DNA of 64,000 nt. Source: Aquarana catesbeiana (lineage: Eukaryota > Chordata > Amphibia > Anura > Ranidae). The notes beneath the pieces were generated by a model, which worked only from the letters and a program-made list of their open reading frames with translations, was not told where the DNA came from and did not search any database. The number at the start of each line of letters is the position of its first letter. The stretch's first letter is position 1. The stretch lies in NCBI RefSeq assembly GCF_042186555.1, contig NC_133336.1:33047082-33111081 (forward strand), written 5' to 3'. Shown here piece after piece: positions 22,142 to 32,447 of the stretch. Made by a program: the position numbers and the translations under genes.

Positions 22142-24177
22142 AGTTTATTGTGCTATTCTTTGATGGAGAACAGTGGCGAATTGGGAAAGGAGGGTTAATG
22201 TCATTGTGTCCGCGAAGATTTGATACATATGAAATGTTGTAGGACCCTTTATGGCATTTCTTCTGCAGAGGTGCTTCACCCTTTGCTGTAGTAATGGAGC
22301 AATACTCCTGAACAGAACAAGATCTTCCACTGGGCAACCAAAGCAGGAACCTAGGGCCCGGTAAATGCGGGGGACAGGCAGGCAGGCAAATACCCAACTA
22401 CAAACTCCAACTACACCCTCCCCACTTCTGTAGTAAACTAGGGGAGGGCAGTTAACCTGTAATGGAACATAGAGTGCCGCTCAAAAGCTAAGAGATTATT
22501 GGACTCCCTGAGTCAGTGGTGGAAGCCGCTATAACAGCCGCTAGTGATATTCGTAAGACAGTCCGGCAGACTGGTTGTACCCAAGTTGATCGATCAAATT
22601 GGTGCATTCAGCCTGACAATTAACGGCTCAAATCTCTTCCGGTTCCTGCTGAACCAGCCGAGTTTCGAAAACCATGTATGTCTGGCCTAAGTCGTCGTGA
22701 TCAGTTTCTGTGAAGGCATTTTGTGTGTAATTCTAGCTGAACAGAGTTGTTGATGGGGGTGATCCTATGGCTGTAGGGTGGTCCTTCGTCTATAAACAAG
22801 GACTGTGCCAGACCATCCAGATTGTACTGTGCTGGGAAGGCTTTTGTTTTGGTGTGTGCCCTGTAGACCTGCATTAGACCTTTATGAGAGTGTTATGCTG
22901 CGTACACACGACCGGTTTTGCCGTCGGAATAAACTCCGAAGGTTTCTCCGGAATTCCATTCAAGCGGTCTTGCCTATACGCGGTCAACCCAAAGTCTGAC
23001 CATCCAGAACGTGGTGACGTACAGCACGTACGACGGGACTAGAAAAAGGAAGTTCAATAGCCAATAGCTAGCTTCCGTCTCTTACTTGCTTCAGAGCATG
23101 CGTCGTTTTTGGTCCGTCGGAACAGCATACAGACGATCGGTTTTCCCGATAGGAATTGGTTCCGTCGGAAATATTTAGAACATGTTCTATTTCTAGGTCC
23201 GTCAGAATGTTTGGAAAAAAAAAAAAAGACCGATGAGGCACACACACGATCGGGATAGATGATGAAAAGCTTCCGTCGGATTTTTTCTGTTGGACATTCC
23301 GCTCGTGTGTACACGGCTTTAGGGGTTTTTTTTCCCAGAATCTTGCTTAGAGCATGTAGCTAATTGGTGCCACAGTTGTCACTGCACAGGCCTAGGTAAC
23401 CCTTGGGAGGCATATTTATGATAGCATTTATGTTCCTCTGGGTTCACACATGAAAACATTTACAAGTCACGAGTGAACTCTACTGCAGCTAACATAATTG
23501 GAACCTGCAGACTTTTTTTTTTTTTTTTTTTCCCGCTGGAAGAGCAGAGGACATCCTTGTTGAGGTAACTGTGTCATTCCTGGATCTACAGTAACAGACA
23601 TCCTGCAGAATCATAACACAATAAATAACATGCGCTACACCTGATCACTGAAAAACTGGAATAAATATGCAACAGAGGGGGTATGTGGACTGCTCGCTCC
23701 TCTTCTCACTTGATGTCATCTCCGTACAACATTTCCCAGGAAGAGCAAAAGTTCCAACAGCTGTCAGATGTGAGCTCTGTGTCAGCTGCTTTGTTATGAT
23801 TTTTGAAACTATTGTGACTTTTCCCTTCTTGTATGTATGTATGTATGTATATATATATTTTGTGTGTGGCTCTTCACCATGCAGCTTTTACCACACCCTC
23901 ATCTTCCAAAATTCAGCCTAGATTCTGCTGTGTATTGTTTTTAAAAGAGTGAAAACGCAGCGGTTTGAGGTCTGCCAGAAACAAGGGTCACAGTGAGGAT
24001 AATTTCACACATCTGGGTTGTGGCTTCTTGCAGTAAACCTTTTGTGGTTATTTTCCTGCCTTTTGGTCCTTTTTTTAAAGTTTCCTTCTGAACATCCATA
24101 ACTTTAGGTCCTTCTATAGTCCTGTGTATGTACTATAAACAAAAATAGATTTGTTTTCTGTCTTATTCCTCCTTCAG
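22142..24177 (-). other. DIO2: Probable DIO2 3' UTR (end uncertain)
   Basis: Minus-strand sequence right after the DIO2 stop codon. A candidate polyadenylation signal AATAAA lies at 22147-22142. Vertebrate DIO2 3' UTRs can be 5 kb or more, so the true end may be further left. A SECIS element is required for UGA recoding and must lie somewhere downstream of 24178; it was not located. A MITE (22896-23318) sits within the span. Confidence 0.35.
22896..23318. mobile_element. MITE with TTA flanks (Harbinger-like)
   Basis: Ends TGCTGCGTACACACGACCGG and (other strand) AGCCGTGTACACACGAGCGG match at 16 of 20 positions. TTA at 22893-22895 and 23319-23321 form a 3-bp direct duplication, as for PIF/Harbinger elements. 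The inside has repeated 'tccgtcgga' motifs in both orientations. No protein. A similar element is at 33230. Confidence 0.75.
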
Positions 24178-24750
24178 TTATTTCTCTGTGCCAGTTTGTC
24201 CACTTTCTGCTTTCTTTCCAAATGTGAGCTCCAACCATTGCCTTACTTCTTGGAGGTTGTAGAAGAAAGGCCCTTTACCACCAAGGTACACAATTTTCTG
24301 CCTCTGTACAATGCAAACTCTTTCAAAGGAGACCCCGTAGGCCGCATTGGTGTTATTGTCCATGCAGTCTGCAACCACCTGGCACTGTGGGGGGAGGGAA
24401 TATTGCTCAAGGAGTTTGTTGGCAGCAGCACAACGATCTTCTTGGTTCCTATGCTTCTTCACTTCATAAGAGGAGATGCCAGGAGCCGCCCAGCCGTCTG
24501 AGGGATGAGCCTCATCGATGTAGACCAACAGGAAGTCGGCTACAGCAGAGAACTCTTCCACCATTTTGCTGAAGGCTGGCAACTGGCTTATAAAGGGAGG
24601 TCAGGTGGCTGATCCAAAGTTGACAACAAGAGGGCGCTCTGAGCTGGCAAAGTCTAAAAGGTGACATGGTGTGCCAGGCTTTCCTGAAGAGCTGTTTTTG
24701 TCAGTAACGTGAATAACATTCGAATTTGGAGCATCACCTCCTAGCTTCAC
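24178..24750 (-). CDS. DIO2: Type II iodothyronine deiodinase, final coding exon
   Basis: Selenoenzyme that removes the outer-ring (5') iodine from thyroxine to make active T3; membrane-anchored in the endoplasmic reticulum with a cytosolic catalytic domain. The exon follows a TTTCTCTTTAG acceptor, begins VKLGGDAPN and runs 190 codons to TAA at 24180-24178. The active site FGSAT-U-PPF has an in-frame TGA as residue 50 of the exon. Thioredoxin-fold and family motifs follow: VYIDEAHPSDGW (77-87), KKHRNQEDRCAAA, SLPPQCQVVADCMDNN, AYGVSFERVCIVQRQKI and YLGGKGPFFYNLQEVRQWLE. It ends in AESGQTGTEK, without a second UGA near the C-terminus as in mammals. Exon phase is 0; about 74 residues from exon 1 would complete a protein of roughly 264. 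Exon 1 (N-terminal membrane anchor) is not visible in 24751-64000. No frameshift; the gene looks functional. Confidence 0.96.
24601..24603 (-). other. DIO2: Selenocysteine codon (UGA) of DIO2
   Basis: On the minus strand the codons are GCC ACC TGA CCT CCC, giving AT-U-PP. The frame is open and conserved on both sides, so TGA is read as selenocysteine. A simple gene finder would wrongly start the protein after it. Confidence 0.95.
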
Positions 24751-24765
24751 CTAAAGAGAAATAAG
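24749..24765 (-). other. DIO2: DIO2 intron 1 acceptor splice site
   Basis: Minus-strand TTATTTCTCTTTAG then GTGAAGCTAGG. The boundary coincides with the first residue (Val) of the conserved VKLG segment and puts the exon in phase 0. A long T/A tract lies just upstream (about 24766-24783). Confidence 0.85.
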
Positions 24766-25395
24766 AAAAAAAAAAAAAAAAAAGGATTTACTATCACAGT
24801 AACTAATTTTTGCAGGTTACATTTTGTAAACACTATTTTTTTTTTTTTTTTTTTATTGGCCAGGTTAAATGAGTGTGCATTCACTGGTTTTATGTAAATT
24901 GTATTGCACTTATTGCTGACCTCTTGGTAAAAAGAAAAGAAAAAAAAACAATGCAGCTCTGAATTCCTTAATACACCACTTAAATTTAAAAATACATTTA
25001 ATGATGTAAGTGTCTGAATCTGACCTGTTATCAGCCTCTTGCAGTCTCTGTACAGCAGGGCTGCAGTGCGAGCGTATGTATAGAAAATTGTCTGATATGG
25101 ACACTCCATATACAATTTTCTATACAAAGCATGCTAAAAAGAGGAGAATACAGAGTGACGAGAGATGATCTCATCACTGCGCTGTTTCTCCTTTCACTGT
25201 GCAATCACAGGCTGAGGTGTGTCTAGGATGACCTGGGTCCAGAAGAAGGTGGTTGAATGATGCTGGCCATTAATCTGAGGACACCTAGTGGCAGAAAAAA
25301 AGTACTGTCTGGAAAAGAAAATATGGAATGAAGGTGAAATACTGCAGGAAAGGCTGGTTTCTTTATTTTACCTTTTTAAAGGGCTGTTTGTTTTT
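24766..25395 (-). other. DIO2 intron 1, no element recognised
   Basis: Homopolymer-rich intronic sequence. Minus-strand frames here are read through A/T tracts and are not genes. Confidence 0.5.
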
Positions 25396-25740
25396 TTAAA
25401 GAGAAGTATGAGGTTTATGAAAAAAACAAACATTATACTCACCTAGGTGGATGCAGCATTGATTCAATGCTGCATCTGTCACCTCTACAGTGAGAACTGA
25501 GCGATCAAACACGGCTGATCGCTAAGTTATTCTCTCCACTCTGAACTGAGAGCCAGCTGCCGGTCCAGGGTTCTGGATGGATCCCAGCTGTAAAGTCAGG
25601 ATCTTTGCCTGGACTGGCTGAGTGATGTCAGCTGACAACGGGTTTTAGCCTGCTTTCGCCTGAAAATAGGTCACAGGAGTCCAGAACACATTGCACTCTT
25701 GTGATCCATAGGAGAAGCTCTGGCCATACTTCTCCTTTTA

Positions 25741-27300
25741 CAGTGAGGGGAAAAAAGTATTTGTTCCCCTGCTGATTTTGTACGTTTGCCCACTCAGAAA
25801 GAAATGATCAGTCTATAATTTTAATGGTAGGTTTATTTGAACAGTGAGAGACAGAATAACAAAAATATCCAGAAAAACGCATTAAAAAAAGTTCTAAATT
25901 GATTTGCATTTTAATGAGTGAAATAAGTATTTGATCCCCTATCAATCAGCAAGATTTCTGGCTCCCAGGTGTCTTCTATACAGGTAACAAGCTGAGATTA
26001 GGAGCACTCTCTTAAAGGGTCCTGTCCACAGAAGCAATCAATCGGATTCCAATCTCTCCACATGGCCAGAACCAAGGAGCTGTCCAAGGATGTCAGGGAC
26101 AAAATTGTAGACCTACAAAAGGCTGGAATGGGCTACAAGACCATCGCCAACTTGGTGAGAGGGTGACAACAGTTGGTGCAATTATTTGCAAATGGAAGAA
26201 ACACAAAATAACTGTCAATCTCACTCGGTCTGGGGCTTCATACAAAATCTCACCTTGTGGAGTTTCAATAATCATGCAAAGGGTGAGGAATCAGCCCAGA
26301 ACTACACAGGAGAATCTTGTCAATGATCTCAAGACAGCTGGGACCATAATCACCAAGAAAACAATTGGTAACAAACTACGCCGTGAAGGACTGAAGTCCT
26401 GCAGCACCCGCTAGGACCCCCTGCTCAAGAAAGCACATGTACAGGCCTGTTTGAAGTTTGTTAATGAACATCTGAATGATTCGGAGGAGAACTGGGTGAA
26501 AATGTTGTGTTCAGATGAGACCAAAATCGAGCTCCTTGGCATCAACTCAACTCTCCGTGTTTGGAGGAGGAATAATGCTGCCTATGGCCTCAAACACCAT
26601 CCCCACCATCAAACATGTAGGTGGAAACATTATGTTTTTAGGGGGTTTATGGTAAGAGGACAGGACTTCACCGCATCAAAGGGACAATGGACGGGGCAAT
26701 GTACTATCAAATCTTGGGTGGGAACCTCCTTCCCTCAGCCAGGGCATTGAAAATGGGTCATGGATAGGTATTCCAGCATGACAATGACCCAAAACATACG
26801 GCCAAGGCAACAAAGGAGTAGCTCAAGAAGCACATTAAGGTCCTGGAGTGGCCTAGCCAGTCTCCAGACCTTAATCCCATAGAAAATATGTGGAGGGAGC
26901 TGAAGGTGCGAGTTACCCAACATCCGCCTCAAAACCTTAATGACTTGGAGAGGATCTGCAAGAAGGAATGGGACAAAATCCCTCCTGCGATGTGTGCAAA
27001 CCTGGGGGCCAACTACAAGAAACATCTGACCTCTGTGATTGCCAACAAGGGTTTTGCCACGAAGTACTAAGTCATGTTTTGCAAAGGGGTCAAATAATGA
27101 TTTCACTCATTAAAATGCAAATCAATTTGTAACTTTTTTGAAATACATTTTTCTGGATCTTTTTGTTGCTATTCTGTCTCTCACTGTTAAAATAAACCTA
27201 CCATTAAAATTATAGACTGATCTTTTTTTTTTTTTTTGTCAGTGGGCAAACGTGCAACATCTGCAGGGATCAAGTACTTTTTTTTTTTTCCCCCTCACTG
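25741..27300 (+). mobile_element. Tc1/mariner transposon, dead copy 3, TA flanked
   Basis: Ends CAGTGAGGGGAAAAAAGTAT and (other strand) CAGTGAGGGGGAAAAAAAAA, flanked by TA at 25739-25740 and 27301-27302. Outer AAAGTATTTGTTCCCC and inner TAAGTATTTGATCCCC (25924) repeats give the IR/DR layout. Total 1560 bp, a normal length. Confidence 0.93.
26062..27070 (+). pseudogene. Tc1-like transposase with several stops
   Basis: ATG at 26062 opens MARTKELSKDVRDKIVDLQK. A frameshift at about 26160 follows KTIAN; the second segment continues to a TAG at 26412-26414. The catalytic SDETKIELLG is at about 26510-26545, then another frameshift near 26595. The QHDNDPKHTAKATKE segment (about 26770-26817) has TAG stops on either side where Trp is usual. 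The end LNPIENMWRELKVR to KGFATKY (27070) is open. Confidence 0.92.
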
Positions 27301-27585
27301 TAAAAGGAGAAGTATGGCCAGAGCTTCTCCTATGGATCACAAGAGTGCAATGTGTTCTGGACTCCTGTGACCTATTTTCAGGCGAAAGCAGGCTAAAACC
27401 CGCTGTCAGCTGACATCACTCAGCCAGTCCAGGCAAAGATCCTGACTTTACAGCTGGGATCCATCCAGAACCCTGGACCGGCAGCTGACTCTCAGTTTAG
27501 AGTGGAGAGAAGAACTTAGCGATCAGCCGTGTTTGATCGCTCAGTTCTCACTGCAGAGGCAGAGGTGACAGATGCAGCATTGAAT

Positions 27586-27872
27586 CTGCACTCCTGTGAC
27601 CTGTTTTCAGACGAAAGCAGGCTAACGCCTGCTGTCAGCTGACAGCTGGGTTTAGGAGGGGTGTGACTTAGGAACACATGACCGCCATGATTGGCGGTCA
27701 CGTGACCTGAAAACTTTTGGCGTCCGTAACTGTGTCAGACGCATGCACCGTGCACGCTCTTGGCACAGCTGTATGGACAGTAAGTCATGCAAATATGCAG
27801 CCCCTCTGTGCCAAAGACCAGGCGTTGAGAGGCCGCATATTTGCATGCGGCCGGCGCCAAGGGGTTAGTTGA
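27586..27872. repeat. Partial repeat of the palindrome plus GC-rich element
   Basis: 27586-27650 repeats part of the palindrome arm in direct orientation ('gtgacctgttttcag.cgaaagcaggct', 'gctgtcagctgaca'). From about 27655 follow a hairpin 'gaccgccatgattggcggtc' and 'ggcgccaaggggttag', the inverted end type seen at 4777. No gene. Confidence 0.5.
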
Positions 27873-28067
27873 ACAAGCTGAAGTTAGAAGCTGGTTGGCT
27901 ACAATGCACAGCTGCACCAGATTTTGCACTCTCCAGTTTTAGTAAATCAACCCCAATGTACCTGAGTAATAAAACTTAATTTTGTTTTTTTGTTTTTTTT
28001 TTTGTTGTATTTTGTAATTTTTTATTCTAAAAAAAGCTAACGTACAATTAATGTAATATTTGACACT

Positions 28068-28215
28068 GTTTTTGATAAGCGAACGCATCAATATCTGGTT
28101 GGATGGATGCAGTAGCAATTCTCAAGGTGCTCATCAAATATTTTGTTAGTAATTTTGCCCTTCATGTGCTTCATCCTTGAAAGTACTTGTTTACAAATGT
28201 AGGTGCTGTGAAAAC
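28068..28215 (-). pseudogene. hAT transposase C-terminal dimerisation region, remnant
   Basis: Minus strand reads TYICKQVLSRMKHMKGKITN, then KIFDEHLEN; one frameshift later RIATASIQPDIDAFAYQK can be read. This matches the conserved Cys-Glu-Gln-x-Phe-Ser-x-Met-Lys and DEHLxxxLRIA pattern at the C-terminus of hAT (Charlie-like) transposases. There is no upstream catalytic domain. Confidence 0.65.
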
Positions 28216-28420
28216 TTGTGAAATGCATAAGAGCCCTTTCAAACGGGCGGTCCGATCAGGTCTGCCTGTCAGTTTTTCAGGCGGACCTGATTGGACCCTC
28301 CATTCATCCCTATGGAGCAACAGATGTCAGCAGTGACATGTCCGCTGACATCCGCCGCTATCCGGTCCTGTCTGCCAAATCCAGATGGATTGTGACCCTA
28401 TTTTACATCCATCTGGAGTA

Positions 28421-29070
28421 GAGCTGCACGATTCTGCCTAAAATGAGAATCACAAATTTTTGGCTTGGAATGAGGATCGCGATTCTCTCACAATTCTCGT
28501 GGCGTAACATAATCATGTTTATACAAAAAAAAAAAAAATGGGCTAACCTTACTGGTTTAGTTTTATTTTAATTAGTTGAAGTGTATTTTCCCCCCAAAAA
28601 AATTTCATTTGAAAGACCGCTGCGCAAATACTGTGTGACATAAAATATTGCAGCAACTGCCATTTTATTCTCTAGGGTCTCTGATTGATATGTATATGTT
28701 TGGGGGTTCTAAATAATTTTTTAGCAAAAAAATACAGATTTTTAACTTGTAAGCAACAAGTGTTAGAAAAAGGCTTGCTCTTTAAGAGGTTAAGAGGTTA
28801 AACTGACCTCATTTACAGACCGAAGTTCATCCCTTTGATCTATTAGAACTAAATGATACAATGTTGTAAAGCGCTACGTAAACTGTTGGCGCTATATAAA
28901 TACTGTATAATAATAATAATGTTTATAGTTATCTGTTAAACATTTGCCGGCTCTGAGTAGAGAACGGCTCTGCACTGTTTACATAGAATCAAGGAAATGC
29001 CGGATTAAGATCGTGAGGGGGTTGAATCGAGAGATCATGTTTTTTTAACAATTAATCATGCAACTCTAGT
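28421..29070. mobile_element. hAT-like MITE nested in the MITE, 8-bp target
   Basis: Ends TAGAGCTGCACGATTCT (28422) and (other strand) TAGAGTTGCATGATTAAT. The flanks are 'atctggag' on the left and 'gtctggac' on the right, a degraded 8-bp duplication. Joining the flanks gives 'ccatctggacgatcggatc', continuous in the outer MITE. The interior includes an R2-like tail (28555-28800) and a '(gcgctatataaat)' tail with TAA repeats at 28861-28925. Confidence 0.68.
28861..28922 (+). repeat. Retroposon 3' tail with (TAA)n
   Basis: 'gtaaagcgctacgtaaactg', 'ttggcgctatataaatactg' then 'taataataataat'. It is the same tail type as at 10730-10800, here shortened and carried inside a MITE. Confidence 0.6.
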
Positions 29071-29723
29071 CTGGACGATCGGATCAGATCAGATTGGGTG
29101 AAAACAGACAGGCGGTCTGTTTTCACCCGATTTCCCCCACAGGGCAGAGCAGGACTCTGTCCGTCTCCGCTCTGGACAGTGAGCGGAGACGGACCTGTCA
29201 TCTGCCCGCTCCGCGGGCATCAGTGGATCTTGCGATTCCCCCACTGAGCAAAGCGGAGTCCACAGAGCCAACCACCCGTGTGGAAGGACCCTTAGGCGTG
29301 ACTGTGAAGAGTGGGATACTGTTCTTTGGGAAGATAAAAATTTGTAAAAGGCCAGTAAAGAGACCCTGTCAAATTTTTCTTTGACTTCATGTGTTCGCTA
29401 AGTGTAAATGTATTTTTACAAAAAATGTACAAAAAAAATAAATAATCAACATTTTTAAGTTCGTTTACGATTTTGTGTTGGGCCGCATTTATAGCTCTCT
29501 TGGGCCACAGGTTGGGTACCTCTGCTTTAGATGATCATTACCTCATCCAGCTGGAGGCACCCCATGGACAACAGATTTGTCAGATTTTCCTGTGTTTCCT
29601 CTCCAAATAAACTGATTGGTTATACTCCACCCTCTTTTGCCTTTGGCATACACATACACAGTTGGGTAATCCAGGATGGAATCTTTCGGGTAATATTTGT
29701 ACATGCAACTGCCATCTGTAACT

Positions 29724-29956
29724 TTAACGTCTTGTCAAGCGTCCGCTGTCGTTTAATGGCGGCAGAATGGCACCCCTGCACGAATCGCCATAGCTGTACG
29801 GCGACCGCTTTAAGGGGTATCGGGGGGTGTCCGCCGTGTCACTGTGGAGCCGATGCTTGTGCCCGGCGCCCATGATGGCCACCGGGCACCCGTGATCGCT
29901 CCTGACAGTCAGAATGTGTGTGTATGTGTATATGTGTATGTATGTATATGTATATG

Positions 29957-29995
<39 letters not shown>

Positions 29996-30017
29996 TGTGT
30001 GTGTGTGTGTGTGTGTA

Positions 30018-30079
<62 letters not shown>

Positions 30080-30550
30080 GCACACACATCCCCGTTCTGG
30101 CAGGCGAGAAGAGACAGATTGTGTGTACATAGGAACAACGATTGGTCTCCTCCCCCAGGCAGTCCCATCCCCCCTACTGTTCCCACACTGAGGGAACACA
30201 TTTAACCCCTTGATCGCCCCCTAGTGTTAACCCCTTCTCTTCCAGTGACATTTATACAGTAATCAGTGGCTATTTTTAGCTCTGATCGCTGTATAAATGT
30301 CACTGGTCCCAAAAAAGTGTCCGATGTGTACGCCGCAATGTCGCAGTCCCGATAAAAATCACAGATCGCTGCCATTACTAGTAAAAAAAAAAAAGCCATA
30401 AATCTATTTGTGGGGAAAAAAAGACATAAATTTTGTTTGGATACAGTGTTGCACGACTGAACAATTGTCAGTTAAAGCGATGCAGTGCCATATCGCAAAA
30501 AATGGCCCAGTCAGGCATGGGGTAAAACCTTCCGGGGCTGAAGTGGTTAA
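29724..30550 (+). mobile_element. R1 repeat, TTAA-ended, with microsatellite
   Basis: Left TTAA 29724-29727 followed by CGTCTTGTCAAGCG, a decayed form of TTAACCACTTGCCGACC. Right end is GGGCTGAAGTGGTTAA with TTAA at 30547-30550. R1 blocks 'ggcggcagaatggc', 'gatcgccccctagtg', 'cgctgtataaatgtcactgg' and 'tcgcagtcccgataaaaatc' are present; the central 'tagacgctataac' block is deleted. A long GT/TA microsatellite (29905-30076) interrupts it. No protein. Confidence 0.75.
29905..30076. repeat. Compound (TATG/TA/GT/TA) microsatellite
   Basis: GTATGT runs, then (TA) to about 29991, (GT) to about 30017, then (TA) to 30075. Long frames exist on both strands; they are repeat translations (Tyr-Ile, Cys-Val) and not genes. 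Confidence 0.97.
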
Positions 30551-30985
30551 AGTGGAGTCCCAGCCCCTCCAAAAATTAAAAGTCAGCAGCTACAAATACT
30601 TTAGCTGCTGAGTTTTAATAATCGGACACTTACCTGTCCAGGGATCCCGCGATGTCGGCACCCCAGCCGATTTTTCCGATTTGGCTCTCGTGGGAAACTG
30701 GGAGTGAAGTCTTTCGGCTTCACAGCCGGTTGCCTACTGCGTATGCGTGAAGCGTGCTACGCTTTTTAACGGGCCAGGCAGCGGAGGAAGGAGGAGGGGT
30801 GCTGAAATTCCAGGGGACCTCTCCTCATCTCACTGCAGCCAGGTCTACCGGAAGTGGGGATGGTACCTTTTCAAAAAGAGGTACCTGTCCCCCCTCCCTC
30901 CCCCAAAAGGTGCCAAATGTGGCATCAGAGAGGGGGAGGAAGCAAACCAGCGGAGCTTCCACTTTAGAGTGGAACTCTGCTTTAA
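30547..30985. mobile_element. TTAA-flanked MITE sharing its TTAA with R1
   Basis: TTAA at 30547-30550, which is also the right TTAA of the R1 copy, and 30982-30985. Ends TTAAAGTGGAGTCCCAGCC and (other strand) TTAAAGCAGAGTTCCACTCT. Internal hairpins: 'cagcagcta...tagctgctg' (30585-30613) and 'ggtaccttttcaaaaagagg' (from 30859). No coding capacity. Confidence 0.7.
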
Positions 30986-30989
30986 CTCT

Positions 30990-32440
30990 GCAACTCACAA
31001 AAGATTTTTTTTTTTTTTTTTGGATAGAGATGGAATAGATACATACTGACAAGTTTCTATCACTATCTGTGTTCCCTTTAGGGAGATTTTCCCTTCACTT
31101 CCTGTCCCAGTGACATTAAAAAAAATTACTAAAATTGTGCTTCAGGACATTGGGTGGTATGCTTGCCTTCAGTTGCGCTTTGTTTAGTGGTGAACAGAAT
31201 AAAATATTAGCGCCAAGTGTATACAGTTGGCTCATGTAAAGACATTCAAATGAACATCCCTTGAGGCCTGGCTTGTTTTCACAGGTGACTTCCAGTGCTG
31301 AGTTGTGTTGGGTATTTCTTTAGTGTGCATAGCTAGATGTGTGTATTTAGTATCCATAGACCTCATGATTGAAATTCCAAGAGCCGTGTATTAGACAGCC
31401 AGTTTGATATTCCTTTTTTTTTTTTTTTTTAATAGATCAAGTTTAAAGGGAAAGTTTTTAAAGGACAACTGATTGAAATAGGGAGATGTATGTGTGTAAT
31501 ATAAATGTAAAAATATATATATTATATTGTATATATTATATAGTGTGTGTATGTATATGTAAATATTATCTTTTTTTTTTTTTTTTTTCCACTTATAGTT
31601 AAAGTGGAACAACCCCCCCATCCTTTCCAGCCAAGAAAGCTGCCATCTTAGCCTCTGTTTGTCCTGCAGTTTCCATGATGCTGGCAATGGATAGCTTGAC
31701 AGTTCAGCTGACATCACAAGCAGCTGTGACAATTATCATTCATAACATGCCTTGGATGTAACCGTTTTAGAAAACCGTTAACTCAATGGATTTAAGCTGT
31801 CTATAGATAAATCGAAAGTCAGCCAGCCCCTTGATCTATCTATGGCAAATTCTGCTCAACAGAATTAATCTATCTGTCAGAATACAATAGCACAGCCACT
31901 AAGGTTCCTCCATCCACCTTGCTTGTGTGAATGGGGGAATCTGTTTCAATCAAAAAAAAAAAAAAAAATCATCTGTGGCCAGCCTAGTTGGGCTTTAAGG
32001 GCTTCCTTAATGATGTGGGTGAGTACATAGGAAAGATGCCAGTTGTTGGGTCCTGTCACTTTTTGAATAAGGAAGGTCAAACACATACTGAAGTTTGCAT
32101 GTAGAGAAGCAGGATGTTCAACTGTTAGGATTATTTATTCACGTTTTGTCCAAGTATAGGTCATAAATGAGACTTTTTTTGATCTCCTGACATGAACGAG
32201 ACTACGTAGCTCTGCAAAACCTCAGATATACACATCGTAGATGCTGGATGTAAAAGTACATAGAGAGCAAGGGAGAGCAGGAACAAAATAATTGGTTTCA
32301 GCTATGGAAACCTCCATTTTCATGCAACACAATTGGGGGAATTGCCAAAGAGTGGTACATGTGCACTAATTGTGTGCACTAATTATCTGAACTGAGAAAG
32401 TAGAGCAGATCCTTCTCTTTCACCAACAAAGGGGAACCAT
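30990..32440. other. No gene seen
   Basis: Intronic sequence with two T tracts (about 31412 and 31570) and a short 'tatatt' run near 31515. A 'ttaaagtggaac' at 31598 may be a lone MITE end. Confidence 0.4.
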
Positions 32441-32447
32441 GTTACTT

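Larger units (their letters stand above)
25396..27585. repeat. Large palindrome split at its axis by a Tc1
   Basis: The left arm 25462-25740 and right arm 27301-27585 are reverse complements at very high identity, the main difference being a 7-base insertion (gcagagg) in the right arm. Without the Tc1 the axis reads CTTCTCCTTTTAAAAGGAGA. The left arm extends outwards to a TTAAAGAGAAGTATG at 25396 that resembles the axis end TTAAAAGGAGAAGTATGG, so the palindrome may be two inverted copies of one TTAA-ended MITE abutting at a shared TTAA. Confidence 0.88.
28227..29294. mobile_element. MITE inserted in the hAT remnant
   Basis: Ends 'taagagccctttcaaacggg' and (other strand) 'cgcctaagggtccttccaca' are loosely inverted (AAGGGxCCTTxCAxACGGG). 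Inside are strong inverted pairs such as 'ggtctgcctgtcagt' / 'aggcggacctga' and 'aaaacagacaggc' / 'ctgttttcaccc'. It is itself interrupted at about 28421-29070. No coding capacity. Confidence 0.6.
28060..29517 (-). mobile_element. Remnant of a hAT transposon with nested insertions
   Basis: On the minus strand the outer end reads CAGAGGTACCCAACCTGTGG (29517 downwards), a hAT-style terminus, and the far side encodes the C-terminus of a hAT transposase (28215-28068). The two parts are separated by the MITE at 28227-29294. Most of the transposase gene is missing, so it was already internally deleted before or after the MITE insertion. Confidence 0.6.

Noticed and set aside
23890..23940. SECIS-like stem on the minus strand (ATGAGGGTGTGG...CCACACAC)
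   Set aside because: It has a stem and an A-rich loop, but the GA partner of the non-Watson-Crick quartet is missing.
24151..24501. 116-codon plus-strand frame over the DIO2 exon
   Set aside because: It is the antisense shadow of the conserved deiodinase exon.
29844..30201. Several long overlapping frames of Tyr-Ile and Cys-Val
   Set aside because: Translations of the TA/GT microsatellite in an R1 repeat.
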